Both the position numbers and the translations under genes were made by a program. The notes beneath the pieces are model-generated. The model made no database searches. It saw only the letters and a program-made list of their open reading frames with translations, and was not told where the DNA came from. Shown in pieces: positions 1 through 10,950 of a stretch of 64,000 nucleotides of DNA; the first letter of the stretch is position 1; each line of letters starts with the position of its first letter. Source of the DNA: Notolepis coatsorum (Eukaryota > Chordata > Actinopteri > Aulopiformes > Paralepididae). The stretch spans positions 92,398,315 to 92,462,314 of the forward strand of contig OZ020598.1 of the NCBI GenBank assembly GCA_963971535.1, written 5' to 3'.

Positions 1-14
1 GGAGACATGATCCA

Positions 15-24
15 ATATACTTTT
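15..24 (+). repeat. TSD of SINE copy 1 (left)
   Basis: The 10-mer atatactttt is repeated exactly at 497-506, on the other side of the SINE. Confidence 0.65.
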
Positions 25-496
25 AATTAAAAATAATTTATTATTCTATTTATTTTTGGGTTTTTTTCTGTATTTTTCACCCATCCCAATTTAGTCGTTG
101 TGCCAATTCCCTTCCTGGTCATTGCCCCACTGTCTGCCTGGGGAGGGTGTAGAACTACCACATGCCTCCTCCGATACATGTGGAGTCGCCAGCCGTTTCT
201 TTTCACCTGACAGCGAGGAGTTTCACTGAGGGAACGTAACGTGTGCCGAGGTTTACGCTATTTCCCCCCAGATCCCCTCCCTGCTGAACAGGCACCCCGA
301 CCGACCAGTAGGAGTCGCAGTTTACGACCAGGACTCACACCCCACCGGCTTTCCCACCCTCTAACACTGCCAATTGTGTTAGTAGGGACGACTGACCAAG
401 CCGGAGGTACCGCTGACAGCTGGATCCGATCCCAGAGTCTCTGCGGTGGTAGGCAACTAAGTGCTTAATCCACTGCGCTACCCAGCCACGCCCCAT
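25..496 (-). mobile_element. tRNA-derived SINE, copy 1, inserted in the foldback arm
   Basis: On the minus strand the sequence starts with a tRNA-like head. It has an A-box-like motif (gggtagcgcagtgg, near 474-487), then a weak B-box (ggatcggatcc, near 421-431), then a body shared with the second copy at 4689-5012 (for example ctccgatacatgtggagtcg, 170-189). It ends in an AT-rich tail near 25-60. A 10-bp direct repeat, atatactttt, flanks it at 15-24 and 497-506 and fits LINE-type retroposition. The body matches a widespread fish SINE that I know by sequence but cannot name with certainty. Confidence 0.7.
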
Positions 497-506
497 ATAT
501 ACTTTT
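497..506 (+). repeat. TSD of SINE copy 1 (right)
   Basis: Exact partner of 15-24. The foldback arm resumes directly after it, which dates the SINE insertion after the foldback element. Confidence 0.65.
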
Positions 507-879
507 TCATACGCCTGAGTCTCCTCAACACGGGGGGACCAACCCCAAGGCGATCGGCACTTTCTCTGCCGAGCTACAGTAACTTTTTCACACCTACTCC
601 CCAACTGGTGCATGCGCAGATTACCCAGGGAGGGAGTGTGTGTGTGGACAATCCAGAGACTCCCTGGGCAATCTGCGGACGCAAAAAGTTACTATAGCTC
701 GGCCGAGAAAGTGCCGATCGACTTGGGGTTGGTCCCCCCCCCATGTTCAGGAGACTCAGGCGTATAGAAAAGTATATTGGATCATCTCTCCAGCACCACA
801 ACCACTTACGTCAAGGCTCTCATCAACATGCCTTCATTTTCTCCCCCCACGCTCCTCCGTGAGCTCAGAATAGCGTAAG

Positions 880-2590
880 TGTTGCAGTCTCCTAGAGAGC
901 AATGCACTCCATTTTGTTCACGTATTAACGTTGTTTACGAACAACCCTGCCGTCGCTTGTTGACACCGTTTCTTCCCCCTCCCTGTACTTTCAAAATGGA
1001 ACCCTGGTGCAGCTTGCAAGCATCTGCTTGCAATGTTGCTAAGACTTTTATTTGATTACTTGTGAGTTATTTGCAGGTTAGATGACTGATTCTCGCGACG
1101 ATGGATGGAGTGTGCACCTCGCGGAGTATCCTGTTCTTCACCGCACGGCGCCATGTGTGTCAGATGATCCCCTCCGACACCTAGGGGCTCTGATTGATTC
1201 TGTAAAGAGGTTACTGAACCCCGTCGCTCTCTCCGCTGAGTGCTACTAATGTGGACGTTTCTTGCCTCCAATTCAAAATCTGTCAGCCGTCGCGGCGAAT
1301 GCTCAAGTCATGGCGTTTCACAGACTGTCGTTGGAAAAGCGTTATTTTGACCCTAATCACACGACCACGACCCCACGTGCTTGCGCCAATCTCACGTCTT
1401 TGGGCTGTTTTCAGAGTAATCCAACCATGTAACCAGTATTACACAAAAATATCTGGAGTATTTGGTTTTGTTTATTCCAAAATTAGATATCTTTTCTTCG
1501 ATAAAGATTGCAATTACCAATATTCTAACGTTTAGTAAGCTATTATAGAACTATAGAACCATACAAGTGCAGAGTAACCATATTTAACCCTGCGGTATAT
1601 CGTTAAAAGATCACACTTGTAATGGGATTACTTCTACGCCGTTGACCGTATACCCACCAACCCCCCCCCCCCCCCTGCCTGTGAGTGAGTTACCGGAGAG
1701 GCGAAGCGCCGAGGGATAAAAACAGCCATGGAGGAAGGAGCCTTGGAAATAAAGACAAAAGCTGAGTCTAATACACATTGAACGTCCGTTAACAAGTCCC
1801 CGCTCGCCTCTCAAGAGCCTGCTGCTTTTCCTCGCCATGTTAATAGCTGTCAGTAATTTATGTGAGAGTTGAGACATCGTGGGGAATAATAACAGGGGAT
1901 AGAAGCTAGCGGCGTGGCGGAGAGGCCCCTCGGCCTGATGCAATATTGAACGCTGCCGCAGTTAACAAGGCCGTGTTCTCACTTCACCATCTACTGAGGT
2001 AATACTTTTTCCACTAATGACACTGTTGACTTTTAGATAATGGCCAACGGACCGTTCTTATTCCCGTCAATGTCATCCTATAGGCAAATCTCTGCTCCCG
2101 AAACCAAGCCACGCGCGCATCTTTTGGGCAGAGGCCTCGGGTAGCTGTTCTGGAGGAGAGCATTTGCATTTCATCCGATCTGCTCATCGACTTCCGAAGC
2201 CTTTTCAAATCCCTTATCAAATCTTTGTTAGGTAATTATTTGGGGGGGGGGGGGGTATTGCTTTTATTGCACGGCATGTACTTTGAGAAATGTTGTAAGT
2301 TAACAAACCCGGCTAAGAGAAACCAACCCTAAGACTTTGGCCAAAATGATTGAAATATAGTAATATAGTTATCTGTTTTTATTCAAGCCTGGCCCCTTGT
2401 GGGTGTAGCAAAGGACATGGTGAACTGTCTTTTCCAAATCAGCAGAGTATCTGGAACAACAATCGCAACAAACAAAGACAGTGTGAGCACTATAATTCCC
2501 GCTGTGTACTGTGGATGTATGCATGTACTTATTTGTGTTTCATTACACGTATATATGTACATGCAGCTTACCAACTGTTTCGCTGTTTTA
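880..2590. other. No gene seen; unique-looking sequence
   Basis: Only short unconnected open frames occur. There is a C-run near 1661-1675 and a G-run near 2241-2255, both typical of fish intergenic DNA. No splice-bounded coding stretch, RNA gene or transposon terminus is recognised. Confidence 0.5.
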
Positions 2591-2609
2591 TAGCAACACT
2601 ACCGTCACC

Positions 2610-2900
2610 GACATCTAAGAAGGGAGATCCCCCCCCTTGAACGGCCCTTCTAAGGTTTCTCCCCTCCACATTGCCTGTGGTGCTTTTTTCCTATTGCTAG
2701 GTTTTTTGTGAGTTTTTCCTTACCTTCACGTCGGGTACGTCTGGGAGTGTTGCATTAATTTACTCTTTTATTTATTTTACATTTTATTTAGAATTTCAGG
2801 GTATTTTTCTTTTGTTCTTGATTTATTGTGACGTGTCCGGCCCATGGGGACATCAACGCGTGTTGTCGGGCCTTACAAATACATGTGATTTGATTTATGT
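2610..2900 (+). repeat. Probable retroposon or transposon tail of a common fish type
   Basis: The order ctaaggtttctcc, tgtgagtttttccttacc, then gggccttacaaatacatgtga resembles a dispersed fish repeat that usually ends in a 'tacaaataaaattga'-like tail. No TSD is seen, so the boundaries are rough. The call rests on remembered resemblance only. Confidence 0.35.
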
Positions 2901-2981
2901 ACTGTTTTCCATCAACCTTCACGAAACGACGGCAAATAAACACCTCGGCGTCCTTTAAAACGATCCGCGAGCCACAGGCGG

Positions 2982-3004
2982 GGGGGGGGGGGGGGGGGGG
3001 GGGG
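2982..3004 (+). repeat. Poly-G tract
   Basis: A run of about 23 G. Similar runs lie at 2241-2255, 3222-3238 and 3701-3718. They could form G-quadruplexes and are prone to slippage or sequencing error. Confidence 0.9.
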
Positions 3005-3523
3005 TGCGGCAGGTGAGATACCGTCAGTGGTGAGACTCATACATATTGAATGGTATATATGGCTGCTTAACAAGCCGCTTCTCATTCTAAAAGCCCACAG
3101 GTGTTTTTCGTCGACACGGTAGCGGTAATTCACACGCTGGTGGGGGAGAGTCATAGCGAGTGGTAGAAATGAAGACCAAAACCTTAACGCAGAGAGAACG
3201 CACCCCCATGGAACGCTAGTGGGGGGGCGGGGGGGGGACGATTTAAATGTTAAAACCCTAAATCAGGTCCAAAGACTTAATGAAACTGGGAATGCCTGCT
3301 TGGCACGGAGAAGCAGTGTCTGGTAAGGCCTCAGAACTAAATACCACACTATGGGCTGGTAGCACTCAGGGTCTATAGAGTCTATTGTATTCAAATTAAC
3401 TACGTTTTGTTTTATAGCCCTATGAGATAAACAATACAGAATGCAATGCATCCCTGTCTATTCATGTCAACAGTCCTGTATTCCGCTGTATTCTATTCTA
3501 TTCCGAATGTGCCGAAGTGCATC

Positions 3524-3586
3524 CATTAGGGCAGTGGTTCTCAACCTGTGGTATGCGTAAAAAGGTTGAGAACCACTGCATTAGGG
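3524..3586. mobile_element. 47-bp hAT-type miniature element with perfect TSDs
   Basis: The element itself is 3532-3578. It begins CAGTGGTTCTCAACCT and ends AGGTTGAGAACCACTG, a perfect 16-bp inverted repeat around a 15-base loop. The 8-mer cattaggg flanks it exactly at 3524-3531 and 3579-3586. hAT transposons make 8-bp TSDs, and Charlie-like hATs carry termini of the CAGNGGTTCTCAA type. This is therefore an extreme deletion derivative that keeps little more than its ends. Confidence 0.8.
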
Positions 3587-3914
3587 GCCTTAGATTAAAT
3601 GGTTAAAATCCAGAAGCAGACCAAAGGATTTAATTTTCTCGATGCCTACTACAGATGGGACGTCGTCATATGAGCGGGAAGCGGTCTGAGGGTGGGGAAG
3701 GGGGGGGGGGGGGGGGGGACCAGCCGTACTTCGCTAGGATGCAAAGCGATGGATTGATGATTGTTGCTGTTCTTCTCAGGATCTATAAGGAAAGCCTTGA
3801 TGGTGGAATTCATTAGGTTTAATGACGGTGGAGACGTAGCAGCCGGCGCTGGGCCAGGGAGCGCTGTGTAATGATCCGGCAGCCATTAAATAAAGAGGGA
3901 AGTTTGAGGGAACT

Positions 3915-4488
3915 TATGTTATGTTATGTGTCCTGCTTTTGTCTATTATGTTCTCCATTGTTCTGTTCTGTCCTGTTGTCTTCTGTTCTGTTGTGTTCTG
4001 TTCTGTTCTGTTCTGTTCTGAAGTAATCTGTTCTGTTCTGTTCTGCTCTGAAGTAATCTGTTCTGTTCTGCTCTGCTCTGAAGTCATCTGTAATGTTCTG
4101 TTCTGTTCTGTTCTGTTCTGCTCTGCTCTGTTCTGTTCTGCTCTGTTCTGTTCTGTTCTGTTCTGTTCTGTTCTGTTCTGTTCTGCTCTGTTCTGTTCTG
4201 CTCTGTTCTGTTCTGCTCTGTTCTGCTCTGTTCTATTCTGCTCTGCTCTGTTCTGTTCTGTTCTGTTCTGTTCTGTTCTGTTGTGTTCTGTTCTGCTCTG
4301 CTCTGAAGTAATCTGTTCTGTTCTGTTCTGCTCTGAAGTAATCGGTTCTGTTCTGTTCTGTTCTGATCTGCTCTGCTCTGAAGTAATCGGTTCTGTTCTG
4401 TTCTGCTCTAAAGTAATGTGTTCTGCTCTGTTCTGCTCTGCTCTGCTCTGTTCTGTTCTGCTCTGTTCTCCTCTGTTCTGTTCTGTTC
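3915..4488 (+). repeat. (TTCTG/CTCTG)n pentanucleotide array
   Basis: About 115 units of ttctg or ctctg, with occasional aagtaat interruptions at 4020, 4051, 4081, 4305, 4336, 4381 and 4411. It runs into an assembly gap, so the true length is unknown. Long open frames across it on both strands are artefacts of the stop-free unit. Confidence 0.95.
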
Positions 4489-4688
4489 NNNNNNNNNNNN
4501 NNNNNNNNNNNNNNNNNNNNNNNNNNNNNNNNNNNNNNNNNNNNNNNNNNNNNNNNNNNNNNNNNNNNNNNNNNNNNNNNNNNNNNNNNNNNNNNNNNNN
4601 NNNNNNNNNNNNNNNNNNNNNNNNNNNNNNNNNNNNNNNNNNNNNNNNNNNNNNNNNNNNNNNNNNNNNNNNNNNNNNNNNNNNNNNN
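4489..4688. other. Assembly gap (200 N)
   Basis: Exactly 200 unknown bases between the pentanucleotide array and SINE copy 2. The round number suggests a placeholder size. Confidence 0.99.
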
Positions 4689-5012
4689 GTCACGGCCCTG
4701 GGCCAGCTGGGGAGGGTGTAGAGAAGACCACCACATATCTCCTCCGATACATGTGGAGTCGCCAGCCGCTTCTTCTAACCTGACAGCTAGGAGTTTCACT
4801 GGGGGAGGTTCATGCTATATCTCCCCCAGATCCCCTCCCCACTGAAGAGGCGCCCTGACTAAGTATAGGAGTCACTAATGCCACGACCAGGACTAATACC
4901 TTCACCCGCTTCCCACCCGCGAACACTGCAGAGTGTGTTTGTTTGACCGTCTGACCAAGACGGAAGTACCGCTACCATGGATTTAACCCAGGGCGTCTGT
5001 GGTGGAAGGTGA
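4689..5012 (-). mobile_element. tRNA-derived SINE, copy 2, truncated at the gap
   Basis: It shares the body of copy 1 in the same order: ggggagggtgtag, ctccgatacatgtggagtcg, gacagctaggagtttcac, agatcccctcc and ctgaccaagacgg. Its head region (ggtggaaggtgagtgc, about 5001-5016) aligns with copy 1 (ggtggtaggcaactaagtgc, about 445-464). The head does not end normally but continues directly into the tandem array that starts at 5013. The tail lies in the gap. Confidence 0.75.
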
Positions 5013-8000
5013 GTGCTTTTACCTCTACACTACCAGATATACACTGTTTTCACCTCTACACTACCAGATATACACTGCTTTTACCTCTACACTACCAGAT
5101 ATACACTGTTTTCACCTCTACACTACCAGATATACACTGCTTTTACCTCTACACTACCAGATATACACTGTTTTCACCTCTACACTACCAGATATACACT
5201 GTTTTCACCTCTACACTACCAGATATACACTGTTTTCACCTCTACACTACCAGATATACACTGCTTTCACCTCTACACTACCAGATATACACTGTTTTCA
5301 CCTCTACACTACCAGATATACACTGTTTTCACCTCTACACTACCAGATATACACTGCTTTCACCTCTACACTACCAGATATACACTGTTTTCACCTCTAC
5401 ACTACCCAGATATACACTGCTTTCACCTCTACACTACCCAGATATACACTGTTTTCACCGCTACACTACCCAGATATACACTGTTTTCACCTCTACACTA
5501 CCAGATATACACTGTTTTCACCTCTACACTACCCAGATATACACTGCTTTCACCTCTACACTACCCAGATATACACTGCTTTCACCTCTACACTACCAGA
5601 TATACACTGCTTTTACCTCTACACTACCAGATATACACTGCTTTTACCTCTACACTACCAGATATACACTGTTTTCACCTCTACACTACCAGATATACAC
5701 TGCTTTTACCTCTACACTACCAGATATACACTGTTTTCACCTCTACACTACCAGATATACACTGTTTTCACCTCTACACTACCAGATATACACTGTTTTC
5801 ACCTCTACACTACCAGATATACACTGCTTTCACCTCTACACTACCAGATATACACTGTTTTCACCTCTACACTACCAGATATACACTGTTTTCACCTCTA
5901 CACTACCAGATATACACTGCTTTCACCTCTACACTACCAGATATACACTGTTTTCACCTCTACACTACCCAGATATACACTGCTTTCACCTCTACACTAC
6001 CCAGATATACACTGTTTTCACCGCTACACTACCCAGATATACACTGTTTTCACCTCTACACTACCAGATATACACTGTTTTCACCTCTACACTACCCAGA
6101 TATACACTGTTTTCACCTCTACACTACCCAGATATACACTGCTTTCACCTCTACACTACCCAGATATACACTGCTTTCACCTCTACACTACCCAGATATA
6201 CACTGTTTTCACCTCTACACTACCAGATATACACTGTTTTCACCTCTACACTACCCAGATATACACTGCTTTCACCTCTACACTACCCAGATATACACTG
6301 CTTTCACCTCTACACTACCAGATATACACTGTTTTCACCTCTACACTACCCAGATATACACTGCTTTCACCTCTACACTACCCAGATATACACTGTTTTC
6401 ACCTCTACACTACCAGATATACACTGTTTTCACCTCTACACTACCAGATATACACTGTTTTCACCTCTACACTACCAGATATACACTGTTTTCACCTCTA
6501 CACTACCCAGATATACACTGTTTTCACCTCTACACTACCCAGATATACACTGTTTTCACCTCTACACTACCCAGATATACACTGTTTTCACCTCTACACT
6601 ACCCAGATATACACTGTTTTCACCTCTACACTACCAGATATACACTGTTTTCACCTCTACACTACCCAGATATACACTGTTTTTACCTCTACACTACCCA
6701 GATATACACTGTTTTCACCTCTACACTACCAGATATACACTGCTTTCACCTCTACACTACCAGATATACACTGTTTTCACCTCTACACTACCCAGATATA
6801 CACTGTTTTCACCTCTACACTACCCAGATATACACTGTTTTCACCTCTACACTACCCAGATATACACTGTTTTCACCTCTACACTACCAGATATACACTG
6901 CTTTCACCTCTACACTACCCAGATATACACTGCTTTCACCTCTACACTACCAGATATACACTGCTTTCACCTCTACACTACCCAGATATACACTGCTTTC
7001 ACCTCTACACTACCCAGATATACACTGTTTTCACCTCTACACTACCAGATATACACTGTTTTCACCTCTACACTACCAGATATACACTGTTTTCACCTCT
7101 ACACTACCAGATATACACTGTTTTCACCTCTACACTACCCAGATATACACTGTTTTCACCTCTACACTACCAGATATACACTGCTTTCACCTCTACACTA
7201 CCAGATATACACTGTTTTCACCTCTACACTACCAGATATACACTGTTTTCACCTCTACACTACCCAGATATACACTGCTTTCACCTCTACACTACCAGAT
7301 ATACACTGTTTTCACCTCTACACTACCAGATATACACTGTTTTCACCTCTACACTACCAGATATACACTGCTTTCACCTCTACACTACCAGATATACACT
7401 GTTTTCACCTCTACACTACCCAGATATACACTGTTTTCACCTCTACACTACCAGATATACACTGCTTTTACCTCTACACTACCAGATATACACTGTTTTC
7501 ACCTCTACACTACCAGATATACACTGTTTTTACCTCTACACTACCAGATATACACTGTTTTCACCTCTACACTACCCAGATATACACTGTTTTCACCTCT
7601 ACACTACCCAGATATACACTGTTTTCACCTCTACACTACCAGATATACACTGTTTTCACCTCTACACTACCCAGATATACACTGTTTTCACCTCTACACT
7701 ACCCAGATATACACTGCTTTCACCTCTACACTACCCAGATATACACTGCTTTCACCTCTACACTACCCAGATATACACTGTTTTCACCTCTACACTACCC
7801 AGATATACACTGCTTTCACCTCTACACTACCAGATATACACTGTTTTCACCTCTACACTACCAGATATACACTGCTTTCACCTCTACACTACCCAGATAT
7901 ACACTGCTTTCACCTCTACACTACCCAGATATACACTGTTTTCACCTCTACACTACCCAGATATACACTGCTTTCACCTCTACACTACCCAGATATACAC

Positions 8001-8114
8001 TGCTTTCACCTCTACACTACCAGATATACACTGCTTTCACCTCTACACTACCAGATATACACTGCTTTCACCTCTACACTACCCAGATATGCTTTTACCT
8101 CTACACCCAGATAT
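5013..8114. repeat. 31/32-bp minisatellite grown from the SINE tRNA-like head (about 98 copies)
   Basis: The unit reads tgttttcacctctacacta followed by cc(c)agatatacac. The one-base difference (acc or accc) gives 31- and 32-bp forms, and gttttcacc, gctttcacc and gcttttacc variants alternate. The first unit (gtgcttttacctctacacta at 5013) is the end of SINE copy 2. It corresponds to gtgcttaatccactgcgcta in copy 1, so the unit is about 24 bases of SINE head plus atatac. On the minus strand each unit carries TAGTGTAGAGG, an exact match to the pol III A-box pattern TRGYNNANNGG; no B-box is inside the unit. All three plus frames stay open over 3 kb because no unit variant contains a stop, so these are not genes. 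Confidence 0.9.
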
Positions 8115-8360
8115 GCGTGATGCCCCATTTACACAGACAGGAGATTGAGACTGCAATCATGAAGATGGCCTCTGGAAGAACTCCAGCGGATGTTTTGTTC
8201 TTATATCCATACCCCCCTCTTAAGTCTGTTAAAAGATACTTGCACGTTGTTTGGAGAAGGTAGTGCCAGCCATAGTGCAGCTAGACCAAATAAATAGGGA
8301 CATTCTATCTGGTCAAATACTTTTTCAGCATCTGGCTGGCTCTAGCTGCACTGCTTTAGT

Positions 8361-8422
8361 GAATGAATGAATGAATGAATGAATGAATGAATGAATGAAT
8401 GAATGAATGAATGAATGAATGA
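8361..8422 (-). repeat. (GAAT)n, 3' tail of a minus-strand LINE fragment
   Basis: About 15 units of gaat are followed by gaaaacgtttattta. Read on the minus strand this is aaataaacgttttc(attc)n, the same tail form as the LINE copies ending at 36630 and 43905. The sequence after it (8423 on) does not match those LINEs, so a related family is likely. Confidence 0.6.
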
Positions 8423-8990
8423 AAACGTTTATTTAAGCTACATTGGACCAGTCACAGTGGACAGACCAGATGTGCCGCTTTGCGTGTTTATAGCACAAGT
8501 GCTAGTTTTCAACACTAGTCCATTGAGGCTTTTCTAAAAGAGCCTAACCCTAACCCTAACACTAACCCTGATAAAATGAACAGTAAAATACAGAATTAAA
8601 ATCACAAATCAGAACAAATAATACCAGAGCAAGAGTCCATGATCAAAATAACAAAACCAGTCCGCGTCTACATATGTGAGCACTGCTGCTTTGATTTCAG
8701 CCATGTATTGACTCGACTACAACACTGATCCTTGGTATTGTATCATTGTGGTATTGTCCAAACCCACCACCTCTATTGGAGAACATGATTATGAGGTGTC
8801 CATGCATGCTCTATTGTGAAGCAGCTGCAGGAGGTTTAATATGAAGGGGCTTCTATTCTATTATATTCTCTATTCTATTCTATTCTATTCTATTCTATTC
8901 TATTCTATTCTATTCTATTCTATTCTATTCTATTCTTCCATCTTGTCCCATCTGATGCAACCCCATTCTGTCTGCTGGAGGAACCACTTT
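8423..8990 (-). repeat. Probable LINE 3' region with (TTCTA)n and telomere-like block
   Basis: This follows the (attc)n tail. It contains (CCCTAA)-type repeats at 8543-8569 (four units, one altered) and a pure (ttcta)n tract at about 8862-8936. No coding stretch is recognised, and the extent of any retroposon here is uncertain. Confidence 0.3.
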
Positions 8991-8999
8991 ATGTAATAC

Positions 9000-9498
9000 A
9001 ACTTAACTTAAAACTCACATTATAACAGTGGGACAGATCTCTGGGAGACAGAATCGTACCATTCCAGCGACATCTTAACATTCCAGACCCGGCTTGGCCT
9101 TTCAGACCCTTCCTTCCTACCATATGCACAGTTATGGTCTGTTATGAATACAATATGTACCGAGGGGGCTGTGCCTGCCCCCTGCTCTGAGTGGGATCAG
9201 CTCTTTAAGACGGCAACCGTGTCAAGAGGATTGGTCTCAAATATTTATAGTTTCATATTTAGGGCCGCCCGCCCCTAATGCATATTCTTCTGACCATAGC
9301 TGGCTTGGGAGCATGACCTTGACTGCTTCTCGGTGAAGTGCAATTCTGAGTAGAGCCTGTATCACACATTACATTATCCAAGATGGACGACGAACTGCGG
9401 GATGCATGCTGGCACACATGTGGCACCCAAGGCTCATTACTTCATCTGCTTTGGGAGTGTCCTGCTGTTAGAACTCTCTGGTCAGAACCAAGTAATAT
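9000..9498 (+). mobile_element. L1-like LINE fragment (ORF2 C-terminus), cut by a hAT
   Basis: Near 9400-9490 one plus frame reads CWHTCGTQGSLLHLLWECPA. It resembles the C-terminal C-x2-C...H..W.C zinc-knuckle-like end of L1/Tx1 ORF2, where 'GTLLHMFWECP' is usual. Upstream sequence to about 9000 looks like the preceding ORF2 region with stops. The fragment ends where the hAT element at 9507 begins. It is broken and incomplete; the assignment rests on this motif. Confidence 0.4.
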
Positions 9499-9506
9499 CC
9501 ATAATG

Positions 9507-10376
9507 CAGTGTTGTAGCCCAGTCACTAAATCTCGAGTTCGAGTCCAAGTACGAGTCACCAAAGAAGAGCCAGAGTCGAGTCCGAGTCGAGTCCCCATTA
9601 CCCTAGTCCGAGTCCGAGTCCAAGTCGTCAAGGTTGAGTCCGCTCCACTCTGGCAGTCAAAGAGCTGACACAAAAAAAAAGAAAAAAAAAAAGGTCTACA
9701 GTACATTAAACATAAATGACACAGCGGACACCGTTTCAAAAGGAGTTTATTTATTTTGTGACACAATAGCCAAACAAATGCACTAGCCATCAATATCATA
9801 TGCCATGATTAGGGCCTAATACAAAAATATTGTTGTCCGATATTATCGGCCTACCGATATTATCGGCCGATATCGGCATTAAAATGTCGGAAAATATCGG
9901 TATCCGTTTTCAAATATTTGTTATTTTTATTTAATTTTTTACATTTCTATAACCTTTATTTACCCAGGCAAGCAAGTAAGAACAAGTTCTGATTTTATTT
10001 ATTGTCAAAAGTATGCATAATGTTGTGTTAATTCCACAACAAGAGATATGTAATGTTAATTACTTGAAATTATTCAGTTTTTTGGGGGGGGAAACTCTGC
10101 ATATATCGGTATCGGTTGGTATCGGTTGATATCGGTATCGGAAATTAAGAGTTGGACAATATCGGTATATCGGTATCGGTAAAAAAAGCCAATATCGAGC
10201 ATCCCTAAAAAATATATATATATAAAACAAAAAAACTCTTTATCAATTAACAAGTCCGAGTCCTCGTCTGCACCTTCCGAGTCCGAATGCAGTCAATGCT
10301 CGAGTCCAAATCCAAGTCATCAGTGTTCAAGTCCAAGTCGAGTCACGAGTCCTGAAAATCGAGTACTACAACACTG
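9507..10376. mobile_element. hAT-type element of the CAGTGTTGTAG family
   Basis: The ends are CAGTGTTGTAG (9507) and CTACAACACTG (ending 10376). The 8-mer ccataatg lies at 9499-9506 and again at 10379-10386, two bases beyond the right end. Both arms are built of degenerate gagtccgagtc words, as is usual for this non-autonomous fish family. No transposase is present. A second hAT (about 9828-10207) lies inside it. Confidence 0.65.
9828..10207. mobile_element. hAT-type element of the 'gatatcggtatc' family, copy 1 (nested)
   Basis: The body (tccgatattatcggcctacc near the left end, gagttggacaatatcggtat near the right) matches the better copy at 20545-21370. The right end catcccta at 10207 is intact. 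The left end is worn (tattgttgtcc where tagggatgtcc is expected), and no TSD is evident. Confidence 0.6.
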
Positions 10377-10386
10377 TGCCATAATG

Positions 10387-10894
10387 TCAGAGTTTCTTTT
10401 TGCCCTCCACGTCCCTGTACGTCCTGTATCATATCCGCTGGGTCTAAAAGCAGACAGCAGTGTGGGAGTCTCTGCTAGCTGGCTCTGGACATCCGGTTGT
10501 TTATCCACTAAAAGGCTAATTATCTTAAACTGGAAGGAGAGTGAAGCAGCCTGTTTATCTCGAGGGATTATTGGCCGGAGGAAGACCTGGGACTTGCTAG
10601 AAAATGGAACGGGCAGCCTGCCCACTAGAAGAGGGCCTGGAGGCCGGCCACTGGGACGCTGTCCACGGCTCCTTGACAACTTATGATGTGGTATAATAAT
10701 TAGTGGCAACTGATTGTGTCTGTCTGTGTGGGATTGAGATTGTCCATTGCTGCCGCGCGTTTTTGCTGTGTCACCCTTGCAACCCCCCTTTTCTTCTTTG
10801 ATACGGTTTGTTGTGTTGTTGTTTGTGTTTATTCATTGTGGTAAAAAAAGAAAAGAAAAAAAAAGATTCAGCCCGGGAGAAGAAGCGAACGTCC

Positions 10895-10896
<2 letters not shown>
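10387..10896. other. No gene seen
   Basis: Both strands have modest open frames (10384-10686 plus, 10320-10709 minus) but no recognisable domain and no convincing splice context. An A-rich run lies near 10842-10864. Confidence 0.4.

Positions 10897-10950
<54 letters not shown>
10897..10950 (+). repeat. (TAA)n, left part of the BEL target
   Basis: About 18 TAA units end exactly where the LTR begins. The continuation (ataataataa...) resumes at 20120 after the second LTR, so the element split one microsatellite. The 5-bp TSD expected for BEL cannot be recognised inside a 3-bp repeat. Confidence 0.9.

Larger units (their letters stand above)
1..791. mobile_element. Foldback (long terminal inverted repeat) DNA element, split by a SINE
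   Basis: The first 24 bases (ggagacatgatcc...) are the reverse complement of the last bases (ggatcatctctcc, 779-791). The inverted match resumes after the SINE: 497-600 pairs with about 680-780, including the shared motifs gatcggcacttt and gagtctcct. A second inner pairing (gcagattacccaggga near 613 with tccctgggcaatctgc near 660) leaves a loop of only about 20 bases, so without the SINE the element is a hairpin of about 320 bp. No transposase is present, so it is non-autonomous. The family is not recognised, and its TSD cannot be checked because the left end coincides with the window edge. Confidence 0.7.

Noticed and set aside
425-490. Functional tRNA gene
   Set aside because: A- and B-box-like motifs are degenerate, no cloverleaf with a proper acceptor stem is seen, and the sequence continues as a SINE body.
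1056-1271. 71-residue minus-strand frame
   Set aside because: No domain, no splice support, composition like random sequence.
3914-4799. Open frames of 188-266 residues across the pentanucleotide array and gap
   Set aside because: They consist of repeat translation plus unknown residues from the N gap.
5013-8114. CRISPR-like regular array
   Set aside because: Units are contiguous with no unique spacers, and the host is a vertebrate.
4999-8263. Three overlapping plus-strand open frames of more than 1,000 residues
   Set aside because: All three frames are open because the 31/32-bp unit contains no stop in any frame; the peptides ([18 protein letters not shown]-like) are simple repeats with no domain.
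10897-10950. Exact 5-bp TSD of the BEL element
   Set aside because: The target is a 3-bp repeat, so any 5-mer matches; no specific claim is possible.
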